From: UBA8337 sp963932545
GTDB taxonomy: Bacteria > Pseudomonadota > Alphaproteobacteria > RS24
DNA length: 64,000 bases
NCBI GenBank assembly: GCA_963932545.1
Contig: CAWVRH010000010.1
Coordinates: 1 to 64,000, forward strand
Reading direction: 5' to 3'
Shown: positions 17,999 to 25,537 of the stretch, piece after piece
Layout of the letters: every line of letters begins with the position of its first letter
Position numbering within the stretch: the stretch's first letter is position 1
Program-made: the position numbers and the translations under genes
Notes under the pieces: generated by a model
The model's database searches: none
Seen by the model: the letters and a program-made list of their open reading frames with translations, nothing else
What the model was told of the DNA's origin: nothing

Positions 17999-19005
17999 TG
18001 ACACGGTTGCCTTCTCTCTTATTTGGCTTGCTTTGGGTCTGCATGGGGCTATTGGCGCCCGCCCAAGCCCATGAAGTGCGACCCGGCTATATTGAAATTA
18101 CCGAGACCGCGCCCGACACTTATCAGGTGATTTGGAAACAGCCCGTGCGCGATACCAGTCGGTTTGAAGTGGCGGGGCTGGGCTTGCGTCCGGTGTTTCC
18201 CGAGGTCTGTACGCGGCTTGGCAATAGTCATATGCAGCGCCGCCCTGGCGTATTGATTGAGCGCTTTCAATTGGCCTGCGATGGCGGCTTGATGGGGCAA
18301 ATAATTGGCGTTGAGGGCTTGCAAAAAACCATCACCGATGTGTTTGTTCGGATGCGCGGGCTAGATGATAGCTCGACCAATTTGCGCCTCACGGCGGAGG
18401 CACCCGTGCGAAAATTCAGCGGGGGTGGTGAGGGTCTGTCGGCTTATTTTGGTCTCGGCGTTGAGCATTTGCTATCGGGCGTCGACCATATTCTATTTGT
18501 TTTGGGGCTGGTGCTTTTGGTGCGGGGCTTGCGCAGTTTGGTCTATGTCATCACCGCCTTTACTGTGGCGCACTCGCTGACTTTGGCCTTGTCGATATTC
18601 ACCTCGATCACCGCTCCCTCGGCAGTGGTGGAGGCGATTATCGCCTTGTCGATTTTATTCCTCGCCGTCGAATGGATAACGCCGGAGGCTCGGCGCTCGA
18701 AAATAGCCACACGCTATCCCCAACTCGTGGCCTTTGGCTTCGGGCTTTTGCATGGTTTTGGCTTTGCCGGTGTCTTGGGCGATATCGGCCTGCCGCGCGA
18801 TTTGGCACTACCAGCTTTGGCGTTGTTTAATGTGGGACTGGAAGTTGGCCAGCTTATGGTTGTGGCCGCAGCCTTGGTGGCGGGTCGGTTTTTGGCCAAA
18901 CCCGTCTCCCGCTATCCGTTGATAGGGCAAGTGCCGATAGTTCTTATCGGCGGGGTTTCGGTATACTGGCTCGTCGATCGGATGAGCGGTATTTGGGCTG
19001 GCTAA
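17998..19005 (+). CDS. HupE/UreJ-like integral membrane protein
   Basis: 335 residues. Signal peptide (to AQA), a periplasmic domain of about 130 residues starting HEVRPGYIEI, then six or seven helices with GVEHLLSGVDHILFVLGL, the histidine-rich motif of HupE/UreJ proteins, and a second His-containing helix (GLLHGFGFAGVL). HupE/UreJ proteins are linked to nickel uptake, but this long-N-terminus subgroup occurs away from hydrogenase or urease, and neither is seen here. A GTG three bases earlier is possible; TGATG coupling favours 17998. Metal or other small-solute transport is a guess. Confidence 0.8.
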   Translation: MTRLPSLLFGLLWVCMGLLAPAQAHEVRPGYIEITETAPDTYQVIWKQPVRDTSRFEVAGLGLRPVFPEVCTRLGNSHMQRRPGVLIERFQLACDGGLMGQIIGVEGLQKTITDVFVRMRGLDDSSTNLRLTAEAPVRKFSGGGEGLSAYFGLGVEHLLSGVDHILFVLGLVLLVRGLRSLVYVITAFTVAHSLTLALSIFTSITAPSAVVEAIIALSILFLAVEWITPEARRSKIATRYPQLVAFGFGLLHGFGFAGVLGDIGLPRDLALPALALFNVGLEVGQLMVVAAALVAGRFLAKPVSRYPLIGQVPIVLIGGVSVYWLVDRMSGIWAG

Positions 19006-19011
19006 GCGAGC

Positions 19012-19854
19012 TTACTCGGCAGCTTTTTGCGCGGCCTTATCGGTAAACACCGCCGCACGACCTTCCAGCTCGGCTTTCACCGCTTCGATTTGATTGGGCG
19101 AGCCAATAATCTCATCTTGCAGCACGCTTTCCAGCATCAATGTTTCGGCTACAAACCGGTCGGCTGGCTCGTTGAAAAGCTGTTTGGTGGCGCGGATGGC
19201 GTCTGGGTTGCGCGCGGCAATGGCCGTGGCGGTTTCAAAAGCCGCGGCAAGCGGGTCGTCGCAAATGCGGGTCAAGAAGCCGTGTTCATAAGCTTCTTCG
19301 GCCTCAAAAATACGCGCTGTCATGGCTAATTCTTTAACAATGTCTTCGCGCGCCAAACGCGCCATCACATGGGTGGTGCCCATATCTGGCACAAGGCCCC
19401 AGCGCGATTCCATGATGGAGAATTTAGTGCCGGGCGCGGCGTAGCGCATATCGGCGCCCATAAATACCTGAAACCCACCGCCCAAGGCAAAGCCCTGTGC
19501 GGCTGCAATGACGGGGACTTGGACTTCGCGCCAAGTGAAAGCTACTTTTTGCGGCCGATTGGCAAGGCCGTGGCTGCGGGTTTCTAGCGGTTGGCGCTCT
19601 TTGCTATTGCCGCTCACGCCAGCATCGCCGCCGTCGGCCATGGCTGCAAAATTACCCATATCGAGGCCTGCGCAAAAAGCACGACCTTCGCCAGAAAGAA
19701 CCACGGCGCGAAGACTTGCGTCGGCTTTGACCCGCTCGCCAGCTTCGATGAGGGCATCCATCATCTCGGCATCTAGGGCGTTCATTTTGTCGGCGCGAAT
19801 AAGATGCACATGTGCGATGTGGTTCTCTACGCGATAGTCAATCCGGTTTTCCAT
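19012..19854 (-). CDS. Crotonase/enoyl-CoA hydratase family protein
   Basis: 280 residues. Crotonase fold with the FCAGLDM oxyanion loop. At the two catalytic positions it has Gln129 (GGGFQVFMGAD, where hydratases have Glu) and Glu149 (FSIMESRWGLVPDMG). Loss of the first Glu with retention of the second is usual for isomerase-like members, so isomerase or other acyl-CoA activity is more likely than classical hydration. An insert at about 70-100 is longer than in crotonase. It follows the sugar-kinase gene with a two-base gap and a GGAAGGAAA ribosome site. Confidence 0.85.
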   Translation of the reverse strand: MENRIDYRVENHIAHVHLIRADKMNALDAEMMDALIEAGERVKADASLRAVVLSGEGRAFCAGLDMGNFAAMADGGDAGVSGNSKERQPLETRSHGLANRPQKVAFTWREVQVPVIAAAQGFALGGGFQVFMGADMRYAAPGTKFSIMESRWGLVPDMGTTHVMARLAREDIVKELAMTARIFEAEEAYEHGFLTRICDDPLAAAFETATAIAARNPDAIRATKQLFNEPADRFVAETLMLESVLQDEIIGSPNQIEAVKAELEGRAAVFTDKAAQKAAE

Positions 19855-19856
19855 GG

Positions 19857-21320
19857 TTATTTCCTTCCTTGGCTTTTGTGACGAGACATAAAATTTTCAT
19901 GAAGTTGAGCGTAACCCGCATGAGCTTGCTTGTCAGGGGTAAACTGTGCGCTGGGCTGATAGGCCACATGTGCGGCTTGGCTCACGGTATCAAACACACC
20001 TTGCGCCGTTGCCGCCAGAAGCGCCGTGGCAAAAGCACAATCGCTTTCGCTGCCAGCGCGAAGCTCGACGTTCAGCATATCGGCTAAAACTTGGCAGAAA
20101 AACGGTGCCTGCGAACCACCGCCCAAAACGTTAAGGCTTGTCGGTGTTTGGCCCAAGCGCTGCGTCATGTCTTGCCAAATAGCGTTGAGTACATGGCCGA
20201 CGCCCTCATAGGCTGCACGCGCGATGGCGCTGCTGGTATGGCCGCGCGTTAGGCCGCGCATTTGGGCGCTTAAGGTGGCGTCCCAAAAGGGCGCTCGGGC
20301 GCCGGATAGATAGGGATAAAACAACAAGCCATCGGCGCCCATTGGGGCTTGGCTGGCGGCTTGGGTAAACTCGGATGGGCTGAGGTTGGGCGTCAGGGTT
20401 TGGCGCACCCAATCTATGGCGCCCATGCAATCGCTCATGCCAGCTGCGTGATAGTGTAAGCCCGACACAATATGCGGGTAGAAGGAGACGGGCGCAAAGC
20501 TCGTGGTGTTGGCGCTGGTCAAAGCCAATACGCCGGCCGAGGCTAATTTTAAGCTGGCCATATCCGCGCTCTGCTCGCCTGCGCATAGCCATTCCATCGA
20601 GGTGTCTATGGCGCCTTGATAGACAGGCACGCCCTCGGGTAAACCGAACTCGCGCGCGCTTTTGGGGGTTACTTCGCCGGCTTTATCTGTGGGGGCCAGA
20701 AGCGGGGCAAAGGCGGTTTTGGGTAAGCCGCTCCTCGCTTGTAACTCGGGGTTCCAAGTGCCGTTTTTATTGGCCATCATCGAGCCTACGGCCTCGGTGG
20801 CATCGGTAGAAAACGCATTTGTCAGTTGGGCGCGCAGCCAGTCTTTGGCAAAATATAATCGCTCGGTTTTAGCTACAATCTCTGGCTCATGTTGGCCCAA
20901 CCAAATCAGCTGCGGCAACGTCCAAGTCGCATTAGGGCGATTGCCCGTTGTTGCTTCGACCTCGCCGTTTGCCGCCAACTCGGCGGCGATGGCGGCGGCG
21001 CGTTGGTCATCCCACAGGATGGCATTGCGTAAGGGCTGGGCTTTGGCATCGCAAAGCACGCCGATATGCGCGCCACCTGAAAAGCTAATGCCTTGAACCA
21101 AGCCCATGTCATCGCCATGGGCTTGGTTCAATTGCGCCAGTGCCTCGGCCATGGCTTGGCGCCAAATGGCAGGCTCTTGCTCGCTATGGCCAGCCTCGAG
21201 GGGATAGGTTTTGACATTGGCGCGCACTAAGTCGCGGCGTTCCACAGAACTGCCATCTGCATAAAGCAGGCAGGCCTTGACGCTGCTGGCGCCTAAATCA
21301 ATGCCGAGAAAAAAACTCAT
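19857..21320 (-). CDS. xylB: FGGY sugar kinase, xylulokinase-like
   Basis: 487 residues, the usual length for xylulokinase. N-terminal phosphate-binding IDLGASSVKACLL, a substrate segment (FSGGAHIGVL, WDDQRAAAIA), the middle FGGY-type sequence (LLFYPYLSGARAPFWD), and C-terminal ATP-binding LNVLGGGSQAPFFCQVLADML. It phosphorylates a ketose, most likely D-xylulose to xylulose-5-phosphate, though FGGY specificity cannot be fixed from sequence. No xylose isomerase or sugar transporter is nearby; the partner gene is a crotonase. Confidence 0.8.
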   Translation of the reverse strand: MSFFLGIDLGASSVKACLLYADGSSVERRDLVRANVKTYPLEAGHSEQEPAIWRQAMAEALAQLNQAHGDDMGLVQGISFSGGAHIGVLCDAKAQPLRNAILWDDQRAAAIAAELAANGEVEATTGNRPNATWTLPQLIWLGQHEPEIVAKTERLYFAKDWLRAQLTNAFSTDATEAVGSMMANKNGTWNPELQARSGLPKTAFAPLLAPTDKAGEVTPKSAREFGLPEGVPVYQGAIDTSMEWLCAGEQSADMASLKLASAGVLALTSANTTSFAPVSFYPHIVSGLHYHAAGMSDCMGAIDWVRQTLTPNLSPSEFTQAASQAPMGADGLLFYPYLSGARAPFWDATLSAQMRGLTRGHTSSAIARAAYEGVGHVLNAIWQDMTQRLGQTPTSLNVLGGGSQAPFFCQVLADMLNVELRAGSESDCAFATALLAATAQGVFDTVSQAAHVAYQPSAQFTPDKQAHAGYAQLHENFMSRHKSQGRK

Positions 21321-21334
21321 AAGTGCTTATAAAA

Positions 21335-21366
21335 CCAAAAAGGGCGCCTGCCTATAGCCGACGCCC
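21335..21366 (-). terminator. Intrinsic terminator after the small gene at 21405-21497
   Basis: On the minus strand gggcgtc...ggcgccc forms a GC-rich stem (seven pairs, one mismatch, two more pairs) around a small loop, followed by TTTTTGG. It separates the small gene from the kinase gene whose ATG is at 21320. Confidence 0.65.
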
Positions 21367-21404
21367 CCGATTTTAATCTTGGTTGGATTTAAGGTCAAAC
21401 CCAA

Positions 21405-21497
21405 TTACTTTTGCGCGTCCTTGGACAGCGAAGGCTGCTCCACATTCCTAATTCCACGCTGGCTTTGAAACCTCAAATGCTTCCGATAAATAGACAA
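21405..21497 (-). CDS. Small basic protein, 30 codons, TTG start with perfect Shine-Dalgarno
   Basis: A short frame absent from simple ORF lists. TTG start at 21497, TAA at 21405. The product begins MSIYRKHLRFQSQRG and ends LSKDAQK; it is strongly basic with no membrane segment. The evidence for translation is AAAGGAGGTGATCC at 21512-21499, fully complementary to the last 14 bases of 16S rRNA before its final residues, seven bases from the TTG. A terminator follows about 40 bases after the stop, giving a complete small transcript. I do not recognise the family. Alternatives are a leader peptide or a small RNA with a decoy site. Confidence 0.6.
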   Translation of the reverse strand: MSIYRKHLRFQSQRGIRNVEQPSLSKDAQK

Positions 21498-21598
21498 TGG
21501 ATCACCTCCTTTCGATTGTTAAAATTACCCTCAAAATCCTAAGCTGATTTGATTCTGCTGCCAAAAGCTTTATGCTGGAGCGACCTATAGGAGATGAC

Positions 21599-22246
21599 AT
21601 GCTGCGCTATCAAATTATTCCCGTGACGCCGTTTCAGCAAAACTGCACGGTATTTTGGAACGAAGAAACCAAGAGGGGCGGCATTGTCGACCCCGGCGGC
21701 GACCTTGCGCTTCTAGATAAATTTATCGATGAGCAAGGCATTAAGGTGGAAAAGATTTTGGTGACGCATGGCCATCTCGACCATGCGGGCGCCGTGGCAC
21801 ATATGGCGCAAGCGCGCGCCATCCCGATTATTGGCCCGCATAAAGACGATAAGTTTTGGATCGATGGCATGCCAGATGCCGCTGCTCAATACGGCTTTCC
21901 CGAAGCCTTGGCCTTCGAGCCCGACCAATGGCTAGAGCATGGCGATAGCGTGGACGTAGCGGGGGTTACGTTCGATGTGGTGCATTGTCCTGGCCATACG
22001 CCGGGCCATGTTGTGTTTGTGCAGTCGCAAGATAAAATTGCCATGGTGGGCGATGTTATTTTTCAAGGCTCGATTGGGCGCACAGATTTCCCCAAAGGCA
22101 ATCATCAGCAGCTCATCGATAGCATTACCGAGCGCCTGTGGCCTTTGGGCTTGGACATTACGTTTATTCCAGGGCACGGCCCCACGTCGACTTTTGAGCA
22201 TGAAAAGAAAACCAATCCGTTTTGTTCTGACGCGGCGCTAAATTAA
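21599..22246 (+). CDS. MBL-fold metallo-hydrolase (glyoxalase II-like)
   Basis: 215 residues. Metal-binding motif THGHLDHAG with His57, His59, Asp61 and His62, further histidines in HCPGHTPGH and PGHGPTS. The short form without the extra C-terminal helices of GloB resembles the YcbL-type hydrolases, which act on thioesters such as S-lactoylglutathione. Frame opens at 21572, but GGAG before the ATG at 21599 and the family start (MLRYQIIPV) decide. The stop overlaps the next gene's ATG by one base, so it forms an operon with the HIT and SDR genes. Confidence 0.85.
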   Translation: MLRYQIIPVTPFQQNCTVFWNEETKRGGIVDPGGDLALLDKFIDEQGIKVEKILVTHGHLDHAGAVAHMAQARAIPIIGPHKDDKFWIDGMPDAAAQYGFPEALAFEPDQWLEHGDSVDVAGVTFDVVHCPGHTPGHVVFVQSQDKIAMVGDVIFQGSIGRTDFPKGNHQQLIDSITERLWPLGLDITFIPGHGPTSTFEHEKKTNPFCSDAALN

Positions 22247-22653
22247 TGGCGCCAGACTGGGTCTTGAACGAGAGACTAGAGCAAGACAGTTTTTGGCTCG
22301 GCACACGCGATGGCGTCGAGTTTCGTTTGATGAAGGATGCTCGCTACACTTGGCTGGTTTTAATACCGCAAGTGCCCGAGGCCGAAGATTGGCACGATTT
22401 GGCCGAACCGATGCGGAGCCATTTATTTACGTTATCCATGCACGCTTCGAAAGTAGTGAAGCAGGCCTTGAGTGCCGATAAAATGAATGTCGCGAACCTT
22501 GGCAATATGGTGCGCCAATTACATGTGCATGTGGTGGCGCGCCATGTCGGAGACGCGGCTTGGCCCGGCCCCATTTGGGGCGTTGGCGAGGCGCAGGCTC
22601 ATGCGCATCCAGAAAAAAGCATCCAAGAGATGCAGGACTTATTAGAGTTATAA
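22246..22653 (+). CDS. HIT-family protein
   Basis: 135 residues. The HIT motif appears as QLHVHVVAR, with Gln in place of the first His, a common variant in a bacterial subgroup. HIT proteins hydrolyse or transfer nucleotides from small substrates; the exact reaction is unknown. Start and preceding stop overlap (TAATGG), showing translational coupling to the MBL hydrolase gene. Confidence 0.85.
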   Translation: MAPDWVLNERLEQDSFWLGTRDGVEFRLMKDARYTWLVLIPQVPEAEDWHDLAEPMRSHLFTLSMHASKVVKQALSADKMNVANLGNMVRQLHVHVVARHVGDAAWPGPIWGVGEAQAHAHPEKSIQEMQDLLEL

Positions 22654-22668
22654 GGGCGTACCGGTTTT

Positions 22669-23391
22669 ATGAGTGTTCTCACGAATAGTTTTCCAGAGCA
22701 ATTTCGCGCCCTTGTGTTTGGCGCCAGCGGCGGCATTGGCGCAGCGCTTATGGCTGCTTTAGCGCCGCGGTGCGCGGTCACTGGGGTGGCGAGAAACCCG
22801 ACGGGCGATTTGTTGCAAGGCGATATTTGCGATGAGGCCAGTCTGGCGGCTTTGGCGGAGACCCTAAAGGGCGAGTGCTTTCATTTGATTATAAATGCCA
22901 CCGGCCTGCTGCATGATGCGGACGCTGATTTGCAGCCCGAAAAAGCTCTCAAGCAATTAGACGCCGATAAAATGGCACGCGTCTTGGCTGTTAACGCCAT
23001 TGGGCCAGCCATGGTGTTGAAGTATTTCTTGCCGCTTTTGGCGCGTGAAGAGAAGGCTGTGATGGCGCATCTTTCGGCGCGCGTTGGCTCTATCTCCGAC
23101 AATCGCATGGGCGGTTGGACCAGCTATCGGGCGGCCAAAGCGGCGCAAAATATGATTGTTAAAAACGCCGCCATTGAGACCGCACGACGCGATAAACAAA
23201 AGATTATTATCGGCCTGCATCCTGGCACGGTGGAGACTAATTTATCGGCCCCGTTTCGCGGTGGCGTAGCGGCATCGAAACTATTTACCCCAGACCAAGC
23301 GGCGGGTTATTTGCTGGATGTTATAGACACGATGACGCCCGAAAATAGCGGCCATGTTTTCGCGTGGGACGGAAAACAAATTCCGGCATAA
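22669..23391 (+). CDS. Short-chain dehydrogenase/reductase, C-factor-like
   Basis: 240 residues. Rossmann motif FGASGGIGAAL near residue 18-28 and catalytic pattern SARVGS...SYRAAKAAQNM with Tyr and Lys four apart. The sequence resembles the C-factor/SDR subgroup of alphaproteobacteria (for example LHPGTVETNLSAPFRGGV). NAD(P)-dependent oxidoreductase of unknown substrate. It is the last gene of the MBL-HIT-SDR operon (15-bp gap). Confidence 0.85.
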   Translation: MSVLTNSFPEQFRALVFGASGGIGAALMAALAPRCAVTGVARNPTGDLLQGDICDEASLAALAETLKGECFHLIINATGLLHDADADLQPEKALKQLDADKMARVLAVNAIGPAMVLKYFLPLLAREEKAVMAHLSARVGSISDNRMGGWTSYRAAKAAQNMIVKNAAIETARRDKQKIIIGLHPGTVETNLSAPFRGGVAASKLFTPDQAAGYLLDVIDTMTPENSGHVFAWDGKQIPA

Positions 23392-23406
23392 GCCAGCATC
23401 CGGGTT

Positions 23407-23661
23407 TTATATTATTTCCAGTCGACGGAAATCGGCTGGCAATTTATGACCTTCAAAATCAATATGCACAATGTTCACCTTGTGGCGACGACACCAAACT
23501 TGCACGCCCCAATCGGTGAAGCCGACATCCATGGCGGCATAATTTTGCAGGCTCTCGGGCGGGGTTAAGTTGGCTACTTCATCGGCGCATTTGGAGCAGG
23601 CAACATAATTGGTAATGCTGAGGGCGAGGGCCTCTTTCGGCAGGGTTGGGTCTTGGCTCAT
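23407..23661 (-). CDS. Small CxxC protein in the photolyase operon, unknown function
   Basis: 84 residues, not recognised by name. CSKC (22-25) and WCRRH (57-60) could together bind a zinc ion. No signal peptide. Start overlaps the stop of the photolyase gene by four bases (ATGA), so it is translated with it. The order DUF2256, Fe-S photolyase and this gene suggests an accessory role in repair or light signalling, by inference only. Confidence 0.65.
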   Translation of the reverse strand: MSQDPTLPKEALALSITNYVACSKCADEVANLTPPESLQNYAAMDVGFTDWGVQVWCRRHKVNIVHIDFEGHKLPADFRRLEII

Positions 23662-25187
23662 TTTAGGGCCTCCAAAAATTTAGCAGCACTGGCTTTGGCG
23701 CCCGCTTTTTTCGCTTCATCCATTTTGTCGAGGTTGCGGTAGACCATGCCCATGCGTGGATTGCTCGACAGCGTGTCGGCGTGGCGCATCATGAAATCCC
23801 AATATAAATAATTGAATGGGCACGCATCGTCCCCATTGGGTTGCTTAACTTGATAACGGCAGTCTTTGCAATAATCCGACATGCGGTTGATATAGGCGCC
23901 GGAAGATACATACGGTTTCGAGGCCACCAAACCACCGTCGGCGAATAGCGCCATGCCATGCGTATTGGGCAATTGCACCCATTGATAGGCGTCGGCATAG
24001 ACCTCCATATACCAGCGATTGACGGCCTCTGGCGCGATGCCTGCCAGCAGGGCGAAATTGCCGGTAATCATCAAGCGTTGAATGTGATGCGCATAGGCGT
24101 GCGTCTTGCTGGCCGCTACGGCCTCGCGCAAGCAAGCCATATCGGTATCGCCGCTGTAGAAAAAATCGGGCAGGGCGCGGTCGTGGTCGAAAAAGTTTTC
24201 TTGTTCATAGTCCGGCATTTTAAGCCAATAGATACCGCGAATATATTCGCGCCATCCCAAGATTTGCCGAATGAAGCCCTCTACCGCATTGAGCGGGGCT
24301 TGCTGGTTGGCAAGGCGCGCCTCGGCAGCTCGACAGACCTCGAGCGGATCAAGCAGACCAAGGTTCAAACTGGTGGCAATCAAGGCGTGATACAGGAAGG
24401 TTTCGCCAGATTTCATAGCGTCTTGATAGTCCCCAAAATAGGGTAGGCAATGGTCGAGAAAACCATCGAAATGGGCCTGCGCTTGTTGAGCCGTTACCGG
24501 CCAGCCAAAACCTTCCAACGTGCCAAAATGGGCCTCTTCGCCGGTGCCAAAATGCTCGGTCACCAGCGCCATAACTTGGGCGGTGATGGCATCGGGTGGG
24601 GAGGTGAGGCGCTGGGGCAATATGTGGCCCTTGGGTAATTTTTTGCGGTTCTCAGCGTCATAATTCCATTGTCCGCCGAGCGGGTCTTTATCCTCCATCA
24701 GCAGGCCCGTTTTGCGGCGCATTTCGCGATAGAAAAACTCCATGCGGAGCTGTTTTTTGCCGCTTGCCCAAGTCTCGAATTCGTCGTGGCTGGCGAGGAA
24801 GCGCGTGTCGGGCAATACATGTACGGCGAGGTCAAATTGGGTCGACCAATCGGCAAATTGGCGGGTTAGGCGATATTCGCCAGGTTCCGTCACGAACACG
24901 CGCTCATAGCTGCCGCTGGCTAATTTATGTGCCAGCGCATCGGTAAAGCTTTTGAGTTCGGGGGTCTCGCCATAGGCCAAGTAAGTGACGTCACGGCCTT
25001 GGTCGCGCAAACTTTGCGCAAAATGGCGCATAGCAGAAAACACCAAGACTAGTTTTTGCTGGTGATGCGCCACGTAGGTCGCTTCATCATAGAGTTCCGC
25101 CATTACCACATGCGCGTGGGGGGAGGCCTGAAGGCTCGACAGGTTGGGGGATAATTGGTCGCCCAGCACAAGAATGAGATCGGTCAT
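23658..25187 (-). CDS. Cryptochrome/photolyase-family protein, Fe-S (6-4) type
   Basis: 509 residues of the deoxyribodipyrimidine photolyase-related family. N-terminal alpha/beta antenna domain (LVLGDQLSPNLSSL), FAD domain with ILGWREYIRGIYW, NRWYMEVYADAYQWVQLPNTHGMA and KPYVSSGAYINRMS. The cluster-binding cysteines are visible as YCKDCRY and DDACPFN plus an earlier Cys. This is the FeS-BCP/PhrB class, which repairs (6-4) photoproducts using light and carries a [4Fe-4S] cluster. Frame is open to 25214, but the ATG at 25187 overlaps the DUF2256 stop (ATGA) and matches the family start. Confidence 0.9.
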   Translation of the reverse strand: MTDLILVLGDQLSPNLSSLQASPHAHVVMAELYDEATYVAHHQQKLVLVFSAMRHFAQSLRDQGRDVTYLAYGETPELKSFTDALAHKLASGSYERVFVTEPGEYRLTRQFADWSTQFDLAVHVLPDTRFLASHDEFETWASGKKQLRMEFFYREMRRKTGLLMEDKDPLGGQWNYDAENRKKLPKGHILPQRLTSPPDAITAQVMALVTEHFGTGEEAHFGTLEGFGWPVTAQQAQAHFDGFLDHCLPYFGDYQDAMKSGETFLYHALIATSLNLGLLDPLEVCRAAEARLANQQAPLNAVEGFIRQILGWREYIRGIYWLKMPDYEQENFFDHDRALPDFFYSGDTDMACLREAVAASKTHAYAHHIQRLMITGNFALLAGIAPEAVNRWYMEVYADAYQWVQLPNTHGMALFADGGLVASKPYVSSGAYINRMSDYCKDCRYQVKQPNGDDACPFNYLYWDFMMRHADTLSSNPRMGMVYRNLDKMDEAKKAGAKASAAKFLEALK

Positions 25188-25333
25188 GCGCGCGCCTCTT
25201 TTTGGGAGCGGCACTTAACGGAGCAATATTTTACGGCGTCCCAATCTTGGGCCCATTTTTTGCGCCACGTGAAAGGGCGCTCGCAGGTCAGGCATTGCTT
25301 TTGTGGCAATTCTGATTTTTTACGCATCTTCAT
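25184..25333 (-). CDS. DUF2256 small zinc-finger-like protein
   Basis: 49 residues, too short for most ORF lists. It has the DUF2256 pattern: Cys14-x2-Cys17 with ERPFTWRKKW, then KYCSVKC (Cys37, Cys41), a likely zinc site, in a lysine/arginine-rich chain. DUF2256 genes are commonly next to photolyase-related genes. Here its TGA overlaps the photolyase ATG by four bases. Probably a cytoplasmic accessory of the photolyase; function not established. A second ATG two codons in is also possible. Confidence 0.85.
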   Translation of the reverse strand: MKMRKKSELPQKQCLTCERPFTWRKKWAQDWDAVKYCSVKCRSQKEARA

Positions 25334-25443
25334 ACTCTGACTTAACCTTTTAATGTAGGCGCGGTATCTTTGTTACCCGTTCCATAGGTGGAGTTCGAGT
25401 TCCAGACATGGGGTTTCGAGGCTCGAAGGTCAAGTTAGTTAAC

Positions 25444-25465
25444 CCCAAGCCATATGTCCCTTGGG
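25444..25465. repeat. Inverted repeat in the divergent promoter region
   Basis: ccaag...cttgg within ccccaagccatatgtcccttggg. It lies in the 204-bp gap between the photolyase operon and the DsbA-like gene, which must hold both promoters. A second near-palindrome, ttcgaggctcgaa, lies at about 25414-25426. Operator role is possible but unsupported otherwise. Confidence 0.25.
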
Positions 25466-25537
25466 CTATATAAGGCATAGGCGTTGTTGACAAAGCCTCG
25501 TCTGGTAGCCATTTTGTGCGCACAGGAGAACAAAATC

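Noticed and set aside
21499..21512. ggatcacctccttt looks like the 3' end of a 16S rRNA gene
   Set aside because: The flanking bases are not rRNA, and on the other strand the same bases are a Shine-Dalgarno before a start codon with correct spacing.
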